Shown one piece after another: positions 34,896 to 43,824 of a DNA stretch of 64,000 nucleotides (the first letter of the stretch is position 1; each line of letters begins with the position of its first letter). The position numbers and the translations under genes are program-made. Under the pieces are notes generated by a model. It was not told the DNA's origin. It was given only the letters and a program-made list of their open reading frames with translations, and searched no databases. The stretch is from NCBI RefSeq assembly GCF_000368025.1, contig NZ_KB849212.1, positions 169,514-233,513 of the forward strand. Direction: 5' to 3'. Source of the DNA: Acinetobacter parvus DSM 16617 = CIP 108168. GTDB lineage: Bacteria; Pseudomonadota; Gammaproteobacteria; Pseudomonadales; Moraxellaceae.

Positions 34896-37370
34896 ATGAA
34901 ACATCAGTTTAAATTTAATCCTTTAGCAACAGCTATTTTGACACTTTTGTGTGGCGGCTCGATTCAATCAGGTTTCGCAGCTTCAGCTGATGCCGTCTCT
35001 ACGCTTGACAATAAACAGCTTAAAGCCATCACCCAACAAAATCAGGCTCAGCCAAAGCAAGAAAGCTATAAGGGTGAAAAGTTTTTCCAGCAATATTATG
35101 TGGACAAATCAGCAGCAGAAGCCCAGTTACGCGACAATCGCTATTTAAGCTCTTCCTTTTGTCAGGGCACATGGATTACCCCGATTAATCCACAAACCAA
35201 GCCATCCGATGCCAATAACACCACTTCAGTAATCACCGCAGACTATGGTCATTACAACCCTGAGGGAGATTCTTTCCTGCAAGGCAATGTTGTGATTGAT
35301 CAGGAAGGGCGCAGTATTCGCGCAGATCAGGTCACCATTGATTCAACCCAAACCCATGCAAAAGCGCAAGGACAAGTGCAGCTTGCACAATCAGGCCTGC
35401 TCACGCAAAGTGATGAGATTGACTACAACCTAAAAACACAGACAGGTGATTTAAACAATAGTTTCTACATCTCTGAACAGCAGCATGCGCATGGTTATGC
35501 AAGTCAAATCCAGCGTCAGAATGAAAACCTGGTTATCTTAAAAGATGCAAGCTATACCGCCTGCCCACCTGGACAAAAACCAGCCTGGAAAATTCAGGCA
35601 AAGCAAATAGAACTGAATCAGGATACGGGTCGTGGTGTAACACGTGGCACCAAGCTTTATGTCAAAGATATACCTGTACTTGCCGTACCCTATTTCAATT
35701 TCCCGATTGATGACCGCCGTACCACAGGTATTTTAACCCCTACTTTCGGTTATACCAATGATGGTGGTGCACAGCTTGGCGTGCCTGTTTATCTTAACCT
35801 GGCACCAAACTACGACTTAACGCTTACTCCAAGCTTTATGAGTAGACGCGGTGGCAAGCTGGATGGTGAATTCCGCTATATGACTGAGAATTTTGGTTCA
35901 GGTCGAATCTGGGGCGGATATTTACCAAACGACAATCAATATGACAATAAAGACCGTGATGACCTGCATTTCATCCATTACTGGAAAATGAATAATCAAT
36001 GGTCGACCAATTTAGAATATAACTATGCATCAGATAAGGATTATTTCGCAGACTTTGAAAATAATCCAAATAGCAAAACCGATCTGAATCTACGTCGCGC
36101 CTGGGAACTGAATTATCAAAATGGTATTCCAGGTCTTAAGGCTCAGTTGAAAGTCGAAGATTTCCAGACACTGGATAAAACCATTAAAGACGCAGATAAG
36201 CCCTATGCCCGACTGCCACAATTTTTATTAAATTATGTTACAGGCGATCCACAAGGATTACAGTATGAATTTAATAACGATACTGCCTATTTCAAAAAGT
36301 CTATTAATGATGATTCAGCTCTGGAATCAAGTGGTACACGTATCTATAACCAGTTTGCCGTTCGTTATAACTACATTACCCCATCATGGTTCTATGCGAT
36401 TCCAGAAGTTTCTGTACGCAGCATCAACACATTCTATGATCAGGACTCCAAGAAGAGTATTGGACTGTCCAAGTCAGATGATTTAGAAAAATCTGTTGTT
36501 GTACCCCAGTTTACATTGGCAACAGGGGTCACTTTTGAAAAAGAGGGCAAATACCTGCAAAGTATTTCGCCACGGGCTTTTTATGCCTACTCACCTTATA
36601 AAAAGCAGGATGATTATCCAAACTTTGACTCAACCACAGCCTCGATCAACTACGACCAGCTTTTTAACCCCTACCGTTTCTATGGCCATGACCGTCTGGA
36701 TGACAACAACTTTTTGTCATTGGGTGTAACCTATAGTTTATTGGATACAGAAGGTCTGGAGCGTATTCGCGCCAGTGTCGGTCAAAGCTATTATTTTAGT
36801 GATCGACGTGTCAGCCTGAACCAACAGCCTGACGAGTTTGATACCCAGCGTCAGACAGGTCCTATTGTCAGTGTATCTAGTCAGCTCAACCAGAATTTCA
36901 CCATTAACGCCAATTCAGCTTGGATGTCGAATGGTGACAATGCTCAGCGAGATGTGCAAGCCTACTATACAGGCGGTCAGGGCAACCTATATAACTTAGG
37001 CTATTTCTACCGTAAAGACATTCCTGACCGTCAGAATTATTACGATCAGGTTGTTGCATCCTTTATACAACCTGTAAAGGATAATTGGCGTATCATGGGC
37101 CATGCTCAATATGACCTGGACAACAAACTAATGCGTGAGTACCTGCTTGGCATCAATTATGAGTCTTGCTGTTGGGCTGTTTCAGTTTATGGTCGTTCCT
37201 ACTATAACGATCTGGATGATCCAAACTCTCCAGATGTTCGCAAAAAACGTGCAGTTATGGCCGAGTTTACCCTGAAAGGTTTAGGGGGCTTAAACAACAA
37301 GCTTGCCTCTCTTCTGGAAAATAGAGTTTTAGGTTTCAACAAAATTAATCAATCTTGGACACAACGTTAA
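34896..37370 (+). CDS. lptD: LPS-assembly protein LptD
   Basis: LptD is the outer-membrane beta-barrel that inserts LPS/LOS, working with LptE. It has a signal peptide (cleavage near FAA-SA, residue 30), an N-terminal LptA-like jellyroll (about residues 110-290, ITADYGHYNPEGDSFLQGNVV) and a long barrel rich in aromatic strand ends. Cysteines at about 90, 224 and the CC pair near 757 fit the disulfides of the family. The 824-residue length is normal. The stop overlaps the surA start. Confidence 0.95.
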   Translation: MKHQFKFNPLATAILTLLCGGSIQSGFAASADAVSTLDNKQLKAITQQNQAQPKQESYKGEKFFQQYYVDKSAAEAQLRDNRYLSSSFCQGTWITPINPQTKPSDANNTTSVITADYGHYNPEGDSFLQGNVVIDQEGRSIRADQVTIDSTQTHAKAQGQVQLAQSGLLTQSDEIDYNLKTQTGDLNNSFYISEQQHAHGYASQIQRQNENLVILKDASYTACPPGQKPAWKIQAKQIELNQDTGRGVTRGTKLYVKDIPVLAVPYFNFPIDDRRTTGILTPTFGYTNDGGAQLGVPVYLNLAPNYDLTLTPSFMSRRGGKLDGEFRYMTENFGSGRIWGGYLPNDNQYDNKDRDDLHFIHYWKMNNQWSTNLEYNYASDKDYFADFENNPNSKTDLNLRRAWELNYQNGIPGLKAQLKVEDFQTLDKTIKDADKPYARLPQFLLNYVTGDPQGLQYEFNNDTAYFKKSINDDSALESSGTRIYNQFAVRYNYITPSWFYAIPEVSVRSINTFYDQDSKKSIGLSKSDDLEKSVVVPQFTLATGVTFEKEGKYLQSISPRAFYAYSPYKKQDDYPNFDSTTASINYDQLFNPYRFYGHDRLDDNNFLSLGVTYSLLDTEGLERIRASVGQSYYFSDRRVSLNQQPDEFDTQRQTGPIVSVSSQLNQNFTINANSAWMSNGDNAQRDVQAYYTGGQGNLYNLGYFYRKDIPDRQNYYDQVVASFIQPVKDNWRIMGHAQYDLDNKLMREYLLGINYESCCWAVSVYGRSYYNDLDDPNSPDVRKKRAVMAEFTLKGLGGLNNKLASLLENRVLGFNKINQSWTQR

Positions 37371-38683
37371 TGAAGATACAACACTTTCAACATATCTTTA
37401 GAGCCACTGTTCTCGCTGCCCTAGTTTCTTCATCAATGCAAAGCTTTGCCCAACCTACGGATGAGGTTGTCGCAATTGTGGACGATAGTGTTATTCTTAA
37501 AAGTGACTTAGAGCAAGGAGTTGCGGAAACGGAACACCAGCTAAAAGCACAAAATAAAACGGTCCCACCTCAACAGTATTTACAAATGCAGGTGCTGGAC
37601 CAGTTGATCGTTCGTCAAGCCCAGTTAGAGCAAGTAAAACGCTATGGCATTAAACCAGACGAGAAAAGCCTGAATGCAGCCGTACTAAAAGTTGCGAATC
37701 AGTCAGGTGCCAGCACATTAGAGGCTTTCCAGCAAAAGCTGGATGCCATTGCGCCTGGTACTTACGAAAATCTACGTAACCGAATTGCTGAAGATTTAGC
37801 CATTGGCCGCCTGCGTCAACAACAGGTGATGTCACGTATTAAAATCAGCGACCATGATGTGGAGAATTTCCTAAATTCTCCTGAAGGTCAGGCTGCCTTA
37901 GGGATTCAGGCACACGTCATTCATATGCGTATTTCAGGTGAAAATACCGATGAAGTCCAAAAAGTAGCTCAAGAAGTTAAAAAAGCTTTGGCTACAAGTG
38001 ATGATCCTAAAACGATTAGCTCAAAGCTATCCACCTCAACCGTCAAGGTTGATGGCGCAGATATGGGTTTCCGCCCGCTATCTGATATTCCTACCGAACT
38101 TTCAGCGCGCCTTACACCATTAAAAGTAGGTCAAACCACTGAGTTGATCAATGTGCGTGATGGTGTTCATGTACTTAAATTACTTGAACGCAAACAGAAT
38201 GACCAAAAAGCTCTGGTCTCTCAATACAAAACACGCCACATTCTGATCCAACCATCAGAAGTTGTAACCCTGGACCGCGCCAAACAAATGATTGACAGTC
38301 TTTACACACGCGTAAAAGCAGGTGAAGATTTTGCAACATTGGCTGCAACTTATTCAAATGATACAGGTTCCGCCCGTGATGGTGGTAGTCTCGGCTGGGT
38401 GAGCCCTGGTATGATGGTTCCAGAGTTTGAACAGGTCATGAAAGACACACCAGTTGGTCAAGTCAGTAAACCATTCCAGACCCAGTTTGGCTGGCATATC
38501 CTACAGGTTACAGATACTCGCCAGCAGGACATGACCAAGGAAGTTCAGGAACGTATGGCTCGCCAGATTTTAGGTGAACGTCAGTTTGATACCGAAGTGG
38601 ATAGCTGGACACGTGAACTTCGTGCCAATGCCTATGTTGAAATTAAAGATGCCAACCTAGACACCAAAGCTCCACAAAAATAA
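37370..38683 (+). CDS. surA: Periplasmic chaperone/prolyl isomerase SurA
   Basis: SurA escorts outer-membrane proteins such as LptD. The protein has 437 residues from the ATG at 37370-37372, which shares a base with the lptD stop (TAATG); a start at 37355 would lie inside lptD. A signal peptide ends at QSFA (residue 27). The SurA N-terminal domain (to about 165) is followed by two parvulin domains, the second clear from TRHILI to FGWHILQV (about 285-385). A terminator follows. Confidence 0.95.
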   Translation: MKIQHFQHIFRATVLAALVSSSMQSFAQPTDEVVAIVDDSVILKSDLEQGVAETEHQLKAQNKTVPPQQYLQMQVLDQLIVRQAQLEQVKRYGIKPDEKSLNAAVLKVANQSGASTLEAFQQKLDAIAPGTYENLRNRIAEDLAIGRLRQQQVMSRIKISDHDVENFLNSPEGQAALGIQAHVIHMRISGENTDEVQKVAQEVKKALATSDDPKTISSKLSTSTVKVDGADMGFRPLSDIPTELSARLTPLKVGQTTELINVRDGVHVLKLLERKQNDQKALVSQYKTRHILIQPSEVVTLDRAKQMIDSLYTRVKAGEDFATLAATYSNDTGSARDGGSLGWVSPGMMVPEFEQVMKDTPVGQVSKPFQTQFGWHILQVTDTRQQDMTKEVQERMARQILGERQFDTEVDSWTRELRANAYVEIKDANLDTKAPQK

Positions 38684-38700
38684 TCCAGCTACTTTAATGC

Positions 38701-38730
38701 AAATGCCAGCCTGTATAAGAGCTGGCATTT
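38701..38730 (+). terminator. Terminator of lptD-surA
   Basis: AAATGCCAGC (38701-38710) pairs with GCTGGCATTT (38721-38730), followed by a T-rich stretch, 17 bases after the surA stop. Confidence 0.88.
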
Positions 38731-38747
38731 TATTTACTCGATAAAGA

Positions 38748-38775
38748 AAAAACAGCGGCAAATGCCGCTGTTTTT
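38748..38775 (-). terminator. Terminator of fba
   Basis: A perfect 13-bp stem, 38748-38760 with 38763-38775 (core ACAGCGGCA), with a T-run on the minus strand, 13 bases after the fba stop. Confidence 0.9.
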
Positions 38776-38788
38776 AGCTACAAATGAG

Positions 38789-39826
38789 TTATTTGTAACG
38801 ATCAACCATCTTCTCTAAAGAAATTGGACGAATCTTGTCAGCATTGCCTGCTGTACCAAATGATTCATAACGATCGATACAGATTTGCTTCATTGCTTCA
38901 ACTGTCTCGCCAAAGAATTTACGCGGATCAAATTCGCTTGGTTTTTCAGCCATCATACGGCGCATTGCACCCGTTGAAGCCAAACGCAAGTCAGTATCAA
39001 TATTGATTTTACGCACACCATGTTTGATTGCTTCAACAAGCTGCTCTACAGGCACACCATAAGTTTCTTTAATATCACCACCATATTGGTTAATCACAGC
39101 CAACCATTCCTGTGGTACGGAGCTTGAACCATGCATCACAAGATGCGTGTTTGGCAGTGCAGCATGAATTTCTTTAATACGGTCAATTGCCAGAATATCG
39201 CCTGTAGGTGGGCGAGTAAACTTGTACGCGCCATGTGAAGTACCTACAGCAATCGCCAAGGCATCAACATTGGTATCTGCCACAAACGAGGTTGCCTCTT
39301 CAACAGAAGTCAGCAATTGAGAATGGTCAAGTACGCCTTCTGCGCCAACACCATCCTCTTCACCAGCCATACCAGTTTCAAGGCTACCTAGACAGCCAAT
39401 CTCACCTTCAACTGAAACACCACATGCATGCGCCATCGCAACCACGCGGCGAGTTACATCAACGTTGTAATCGTATGAGGTTGGTGTCTTGCCATCTGCA
39501 CCCAATGAACCATCCATCATGACTGAGCTGAAACCCAACTGGATAGAACGCTGACAAACATCAGGGCTTGTACCATGATCCTGATGCATTACCACAGGAA
39601 TATGCGGCCATTCTTCAATCGCTGCCAAAATAAGGTGGCGGAGGAACGGTGCACCTGCGTATTTACGCGCGCCAGCCGAAGCCTGCACGATTACAGGTGA
39701 GTTTGTTGCATCCGCAGCGAGCATGATTGCACGCATTTGTTCTAAGTTGTTTACGTTAAATGCTGGTACGCCGTAGTTATGTTCCGCAGCGTGATCCAAG
39801 AGCTGGCGCATTGAGATGAGTGCCAT
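38789..39826 (-). CDS. fba: Class II fructose-bisphosphate aldolase
   Basis: This zinc-dependent enzyme joins or splits fructose-1,6-bisphosphate. Metal ligands appear in VMHQDHGTSP (near residue 83) and EGEIGCLG (near 140); GTSHGAYKF and MHGSSSVPQ carry further active-site residues. At 345 residues it belongs to the CbbA-like subgroup. Acinetobacter uses it chiefly for gluconeogenesis. It is monocistronic. Confidence 0.96.
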   Translation of the reverse strand: MALISMRQLLDHAAEHNYGVPAFNVNNLEQMRAIMLAADATNSPVIVQASAGARKYAGAPFLRHLILAAIEEWPHIPVVMHQDHGTSPDVCQRSIQLGFSSVMMDGSLGADGKTPTSYDYNVDVTRRVVAMAHACGVSVEGEIGCLGSLETGMAGEEDGVGAEGVLDHSQLLTSVEEATSFVADTNVDALAIAVGTSHGAYKFTRPPTGDILAIDRIKEIHAALPNTHLVMHGSSSVPQEWLAVINQYGGDIKETYGVPVEQLVEAIKHGVRKINIDTDLRLASTGAMRRMMAEKPSEFDPRKFFGETVEAMKQICIDRYESFGTAGNADKIRPISLEKMVDRYK

Positions 39827-39956
39827 AATATCCTCCCAGGTAATGCGCCATATTCTACATGCTGATTTATTTCAATTCAGCAACTAATCACAGGAAATCA
39901 AAAAAAATCCCTGATCTTTTGTGCAATCTGGTGAACGAATTGTATTTTGCAATAAA

Positions 39957-39989
39957 AAAAGACCAAATCTATGAACAATTTGGTCTTTT
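39957..39989 (-). terminator. Terminator of the RhlB-type helicase gene
   Basis: AAAAGACCAAAT (39957-39968) pairs with ATTTGGTCTTTT (39978-39989), with seven T on the minus strand, 27 bases after the gene's stop. Confidence 0.88.
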
Positions 39990-40015
39990 CCGTATTTATG
40001 CTGGGTTTATTAAAA

Positions 40016-41167
40016 TTAACAATACCCATCCAGACGAGTTAAAGGCAATTTTTTACCAATCGCCTTTTCAATCTCTGGTAAATAAAAAGCATCATCTTCC
40101 GACAGGAAGCTAATACTTACGCCCTGCGCTCCTGCACGTCCTGTACGCCCAATACGGTGTACATAATCATCCGATTGCTCTGGCAAGGTAAAATTAATCA
40201 CATGCGACACACCATCAACATGAATACCACGACCTGCCACATCGGTTGCAATCATAATGTTGTGCTTGCCCTGCTTGAATTGGTCCAGCATCTTTAAGCG
40301 CTTGTCCTGGGCAATTTCACCCGACAACATCCCAACCTTATAACCATCACGCTTGAGATGGTCATACAAACGGCGAACCTGATCCCGACGGTTCGCAAAG
40401 ATCATGACTTTATCAATAGGCTCATCACGCAAAATTTCTTGCAGAAGCTTATATTTGTCTTTTTTCTCAACCATATACACGCGTTGCTCAACATCGACAT
40501 TGGTTTTCTGCTCAGGCTCAATCTCAACCATAACAGGTTCAAACAACCATTGGCGTGCAAGATTGAGAACATCGTAGCTAAACGTTGCCGAGAACATCAA
40601 TGTTTGACGCTGCTCCTTAAATGACGAATAACGCACAATACGTTTTACTGAAGGAATAAAACCCATATCCAGCAAACGATCCGCCTCATCAATCACTAAA
40701 AATTCAATTTTATCAAGCCAGACTTCTTTTTGCTCCACAAAATCAATCAGTCGCCCAGGAGTCGCAACAATAATATCGACAAAATTCTTGTCCAGCATTT
40801 TCTTTTGCTTGTCAAAATCAACACCACCCAACAAAGTGACAACATGCAAATTTGAGAATTTTGTTAAAGCCTGAGCATCACTTTCTATCTGTAAAGCCAA
40901 CTCACGTGTCGGTGCCAGAATCAAGGCACGCGGTTCACCACGAAAACGCTGGTCCTGAATAGGATTATTGAGTAGATCATTGATCACGCTAATCAAAAAG
41001 GCCGCTGTTTTGCCTGTACCCGTTTGCGCTCGACCAATGGCATCATGTCCTGCCAACGTATATTTTAAAACCTTTTGCTGAATTGGGGTCATTTGTGTAA
41101 AACCCAAAGCATCAATCGCTTTTTTTAACTGCGGATGTAAATTTAAGGTTTCAAAACCAGATGTCAT
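40016..41167 (-). CDS. rhlB: DEAD-box RNA helicase, RhlB-like
   Basis: The ATP-dependent RNA helicase core is complete: Q motif (FTQMTPIQQKVL), AQTGTGKT, PTRELALQ, VIDEADRLLDMG, SATF, and the C-terminal HRIGRTGRAG. At 383 residues from the ATG at 41165-41167 there is almost no tail, which is the RhlB form found in Acinetobacter; an ATG at 41218 would add 17 unconserved residues. RhlB works with RNase E in the degradosome. The exact subfamily is inferred. Confidence 0.88.
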   Translation of the reverse strand: MTSGFETLNLHPQLKKAIDALGFTQMTPIQQKVLKYTLAGHDAIGRAQTGTGKTAAFLISVINDLLNNPIQDQRFRGEPRALILAPTRELALQIESDAQALTKFSNLHVVTLLGGVDFDKQKKMLDKNFVDIIVATPGRLIDFVEQKEVWLDKIEFLVIDEADRLLDMGFIPSVKRIVRYSSFKEQRQTLMFSATFSYDVLNLARQWLFEPVMVEIEPEQKTNVDVEQRVYMVEKKDKYKLLQEILRDEPIDKVMIFANRRDQVRRLYDHLKRDGYKVGMLSGEIAQDKRLKMLDQFKQGKHNIMIATDVAGRGIHVDGVSHVINFTLPEQSDDYVHRIGRTGRAGAQGVSISFLSEDDAFYLPEIEKAIGKKLPLTRLDGYC

Positions 41168-41226
41168 ATATGCACTCGAACCATCAATGAGCAAAAGAAA
41201 GTCGCTATTATAAACCATAAAAAATA

Positions 41227-41255
41227 AAAACGCCCCAATAAGATTGGAGCGTTTT
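41227..41255 (-). terminator. Hairpin terminator downstream of the cold-shock gene
   Basis: AAAACGC and CCAAT (41227-41239) pair with ATTGG and GCGTTTT (41243-41255), one C-A mismatch. On the minus strand it ends in TTTTTATTTT. It stands beyond the large palindrome at 41257-41303. Confidence 0.75.
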
Positions 41256-41256
41256 A

Positions 41257-41303
41257 TAACCCCCTATAGTTCCCCCTTATTAAGGGGGAACTATAGGGGG
41301 TTA
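41257..41303. repeat. 47-base near-perfect palindrome
   Basis: The two 23-base arms (41257-41279 and 41281-41303) are exact reverse complements around a single T at 41280. Each arm has two blocks of five C or G (CCCCCTATAGT then TCCCCC). It is only 10 bases after the cold-shock gene stop and 90 before the helicase start. It would form a very strong stem in DNA or RNA. Confidence 0.9.
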
Positions 41304-41313
41304 AAGCAACAAA

Positions 41314-41526
41314 TTAGTCTAAAGGCTGAACGTTTTCAGCTTGGAAACCTTTTTGTCCTTGAACTACGTTGAATTCTACGCGTTGGCCGTCACGTAAAGA
41401 ACGGTGGCCATCGCCCATAATTGCGCGGAAATGAACGAATACGTCATCACCACCATTACGCTGAATAAAACCAAAGCCTTTAGTGTCGTTAAACCACTTT
41501 ACTACGCCTTGTTCACGAGCTGTCAT
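41314..41526 (-). CDS. Cold-shock domain protein
   Basis: The 70-residue single-CSD protein has RNP1 (KGFGFIQ, near residue 17) and RNP2 (DVFVHF, near 28). It binds single-stranded RNA/DNA and acts as an RNA chaperone. It resembles the Acinetobacter CspA-like proteins with the GVVKWFNDTKGFGFI start and ends in AENVQPL. It is more distant from the two other cold-shock proteins in this window than those are from each other. Symbol withheld because paralogue assignment is not possible here. Confidence 0.93.
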   Translation of the reverse strand: MTAREQGVVKWFNDTKGFGFIQRNGGDDVFVHFRAIMGDGHRSLRDGQRVEFNVVQGQKGFQAENVQPLD

Positions 41527-41881
41527 AAGTCAATCCTCAGATATTGAAAGATAAGGACCTTCCGGTGTTGCAAACAGCAGAGCCAACAAGGTTTTAAAAT
41601 TTTTATAATTTTAAAGCTTGTAATCATTCTGTAAAACTATCAACAATTTCCGGTTACATCCATTTGTTATAGGGTTTAATACAATAAAATTTAATTAAAC
41701 ACTTTCTAAAACGCATCGAGCTTAACATGGGTTTATGATAATTAATAGATTTATTTTAAGTTATTTCTAATGTTTCTATCTGTTTTTTTCAATCATTTAG
41801 CTGTTTTTTTAATGAGATTCCCCCTCTAAAGTCACACGAAAATTTGCTAAGATAATGACGTATTCAGCGGCTTAAACGATT
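41527..41881. other. Divergent promoter region of the cold-shock gene and tusA
   Basis: About 355 AT-rich bases, with poly-T runs near 41786 and 41804. It has no open frame. On the minus strand it probably includes the long 5' untranslated leader usual for cold-shock mRNAs. I could not pick a promoter with confidence. Confidence 0.5.
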
Positions 41882-42121
41882 ATGACTCTTATTTCCAGTT
41901 CACCTGAGATTATTGATGCCCTAGGGCAGCCCTGCCCAATGCCACTGTTGATGTTGAAACGTGCCTTAAAAAAGGCACCCGAAAAACAGCAGTTTTTACT
42001 CAAGTCATCCGACCCACATAGTGAAATTGATGTAACACGATATTGCCAAATCCAGCAACTTCAATGCCAGCCTCAAAAAATTTCAGAGAATGAGTTTCAC
42101 TATTTAATTGAATCTATGTAA
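41882..42121 (+). CDS. tusA: Sulfur carrier TusA
   Basis: A 79-residue SirA/TusA-fold protein with the sulfur-carrying cysteine in DALGQPCPMPLLML (Cys19). TusA takes sulfur from IscS and passes it toward MnmA for tRNA 2-thiouridine; mnmA is at 1.8 kb. It is short but complete. It is followed after 130 bases by rpoH. Confidence 0.9.
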   Translation: MTLISSSPEIIDALGQPCPMPLLMLKRALKKAPEKQQFLLKSSDPHSEIDVTRYCQIQQLQCQPQKISENEFHYLIESM

Positions 42122-42252
42122 TTCTTTGCTAAACTCTGACTAAAGATAAATGCATTAAATTTACATTTCTATACTCAAATTTCCTTAGTGATGAAGTCTA
42201 TTCGCATTAAGATGAAATTGTTGACTTAAATATAATCCTATAAGGAGACTCC

Positions 42253-43122
42253 ATGACTACTGACAGCAGCAATCAATTGATGCCCCTGTCATTGTCTGCG
42301 CCAGGTGTAAACCTTGGTGCATATATCAGTACTGTCAATCAAATTCCAATTTTAACGGCTGAGCAGGAAAAAGAACTTGCTGAGCGTTACTATTATGACC
42401 AAGACCTTGATGCTGCCAAACTTTTGGTAATGTCACACCTGCGCTTTGTCGTACATATTGCACGTAGCTATGCAGGTTATGGCCTTCCACAAGGTGACCT
42501 GATTCAGGAAGGCAATCTTGGACTAATGAAAGCGGTTAAACGTTTCGACCCAAACATGGGTGTTCGTCTAGTTTCTTTTGCTGTGCACTGGATTAAAGCC
42601 GAAATCCATGAATATGTGATTCGTAACTGGCGTATTGTCAAAATTGCTACTACCAAAGCACAGCGAAAATTATTCTTTAATTTGCGTAGTCTTAAAAAAT
42701 CAAGTAAAAAACTCACCTTAGAAGAAGCACGCTCAATTGCAAATGATTTGAATGTAACACCTGAGCAAGTGCTTGAAATGGAAGGTCGTTTAACCGCTTA
42801 TGATGCTGCGTTTGAAGCACAGGGCGATGATGATGACGATACTCCACATACCGCCCCTGCACTATATTTGGAAGATAATCGTTACGATCCTGCGCGCTTG
42901 ATTGAAGAAGAAGATTACGAGGAACAAAGCACCACTGCCTTACATGAGGCTATGGATCAACTTGATGATCGCTCACGTAACATTCTACAACGTCGCTGGC
43001 TGGATGATGATAAATCGACCTTGCATGAACTTGCGGCTGAATATAACGTTTCTGCAGAACGTATTCGCCAACTTGAAAAGAATGCAATGGAAAAAATCAA
43101 AACCGCCATGTCTGCGAGTTAA
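42253..43122 (+). CDS. rpoH: Heat-shock sigma factor RpoH (sigma-32)
   Basis: RpoH directs RNA polymerase to chaperone and protease genes. The 289-residue protein has region 2 (LVMSHLRFVVHIARSYAGYGLPQGDLIQEGNLGLMKA), the RpoH box QRKLFFNLR (near residue 137), and region 4 with a helix-turn-helix TLHELAAEYNVSAERIRQLEKNAMEK at the end. An AAGGAG ribosome site precedes the ATG. The 5' leader may carry thermosensor structure; I see no clear element. Confidence 0.96.
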   Translation: MTTDSSNQLMPLSLSAPGVNLGAYISTVNQIPILTAEQEKELAERYYYDQDLDAAKLLVMSHLRFVVHIARSYAGYGLPQGDLIQEGNLGLMKAVKRFDPNMGVRLVSFAVHWIKAEIHEYVIRNWRIVKIATTKAQRKLFFNLRSLKKSSKKLTLEEARSIANDLNVTPEQVLEMEGRLTAYDAAFEAQGDDDDDTPHTAPALYLEDNRYDPARLIEEEDYEEQSTTALHEAMDQLDDRSRNILQRRWLDDDKSTLHELAAEYNVSAERIRQLEKNAMEKIKTAMSAS

Positions 43123-43137
43123 GATTACATCAAACAC

Positions 43138-43155
43138 AAGGGCTTTCATGCCCTT
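43138..43155 (+). terminator. rpoH terminator
   Basis: AAGGGC (43138-43143) pairs with GCCCTT (43150-43155), followed by TTGTTTTAT, 16 bases after the stop. The stem is short. Confidence 0.7.
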
Positions 43156-43229
43156 TTGTTTTATCTGGCTTTGTTTAAACACCCGAATATGTTAAGTTTG
43201 TTCATCAAATTTTTAGTTCCATTATCATT

Positions 43230-43595
43230 ATGTGGATAGCAATCTCTGCGCTAAATCTCGCGCTTGCAGTTATGTTAGGCGCTTTCGGCGCGCATGGACT
43301 CAAATCTTTTGCCACACCTGAGCAACTGGCTTGGTGGAGCACAGCAACCCAATACTTTTTCTATCATGGCCTTGGCTTACTGATTTTAGGTGTGCTTCAT
43401 AAAACCACACCAACTCTGCCAATAAAAATTCCTTTTATTTTGATGCAAATTGGTATCATTTTTTTCTGCGGTTCGTTGTACATTATGGCACTTGGTCTAC
43501 CAAAAATCTTAGGTGCGATCACCCCGATTGGTGGTGCATTTATGATTGCAGGTTGGCTTTTGCTCGCATGGCAAGCGCTTACGCATGCGAAATAA
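43230..43595 (+). CDS. DUF423 inner-membrane protein
   Basis: The 121-residue protein has four hydrophobic segments (about residues 2-22, 43-60, 67-88 and 95-117) and the DUF423 marks GAFGAHGL near residue 18 and QYFFYHGLGLL near 45. The family (YgdD in E. coli) is found widely in bacteria, with no known function. It is nine bases ahead of thiS on the same strand, but a link with thiamine synthesis is not known. Confidence 0.88.
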   Translation: MWIAISALNLALAVMLGAFGAHGLKSFATPEQLAWWSTATQYFFYHGLGLLILGVLHKTTPTLPIKIPFILMQIGIIFFCGSLYIMALGLPKILGAITPIGGAFMIAGWLLLAWQALTHAK

Positions 43596-43604
43596 GGATT
43601 TATC

Positions 43605-43802
43605 ATGCACATCTATTTAAATGGCGAGTTGACTGACACGCCTTGTGAAAACCTACAGCAATTGATTCAGGTGTTGGCTTTAGAGGGTAAACGCTTCGCT
43701 GTGGAGAAAAATCAACAGATCATTCCGAAAAGTAAACTTGAGCAAACCACAATTGCTCCCGAAGATCGTATTGAAATCATTCAAGCTGTTGGTGGCGGCT
43801 AA
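43605..43802 (+). CDS. thiS: Sulfur carrier ThiS
   Basis: A 65-residue ubiquitin-fold protein ending in GGG, where the last Gly is adenylated and thiocarboxylated. It donates sulfur for the thiazole ring of thiamine. It is encoded 22 bases before thiG, its client enzyme. No TPP riboswitch was seen upstream. Confidence 0.93.
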   Translation: MHIYLNGELTDTPCENLQQLIQVLALEGKRFAVEKNQQIIPKSKLEQTTIAPEDRIEIIQAVGGG

Positions 43803-43824
43803 TCGGCTAAAAATGGAGTAGCCC

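Noticed and set aside
43100..43604. TPP riboswitch before thiS-thiG
   Set aside because: I looked for the conserved CTGAGA and ACCTGA-type elements before the DUF423/thiS genes and saw none.
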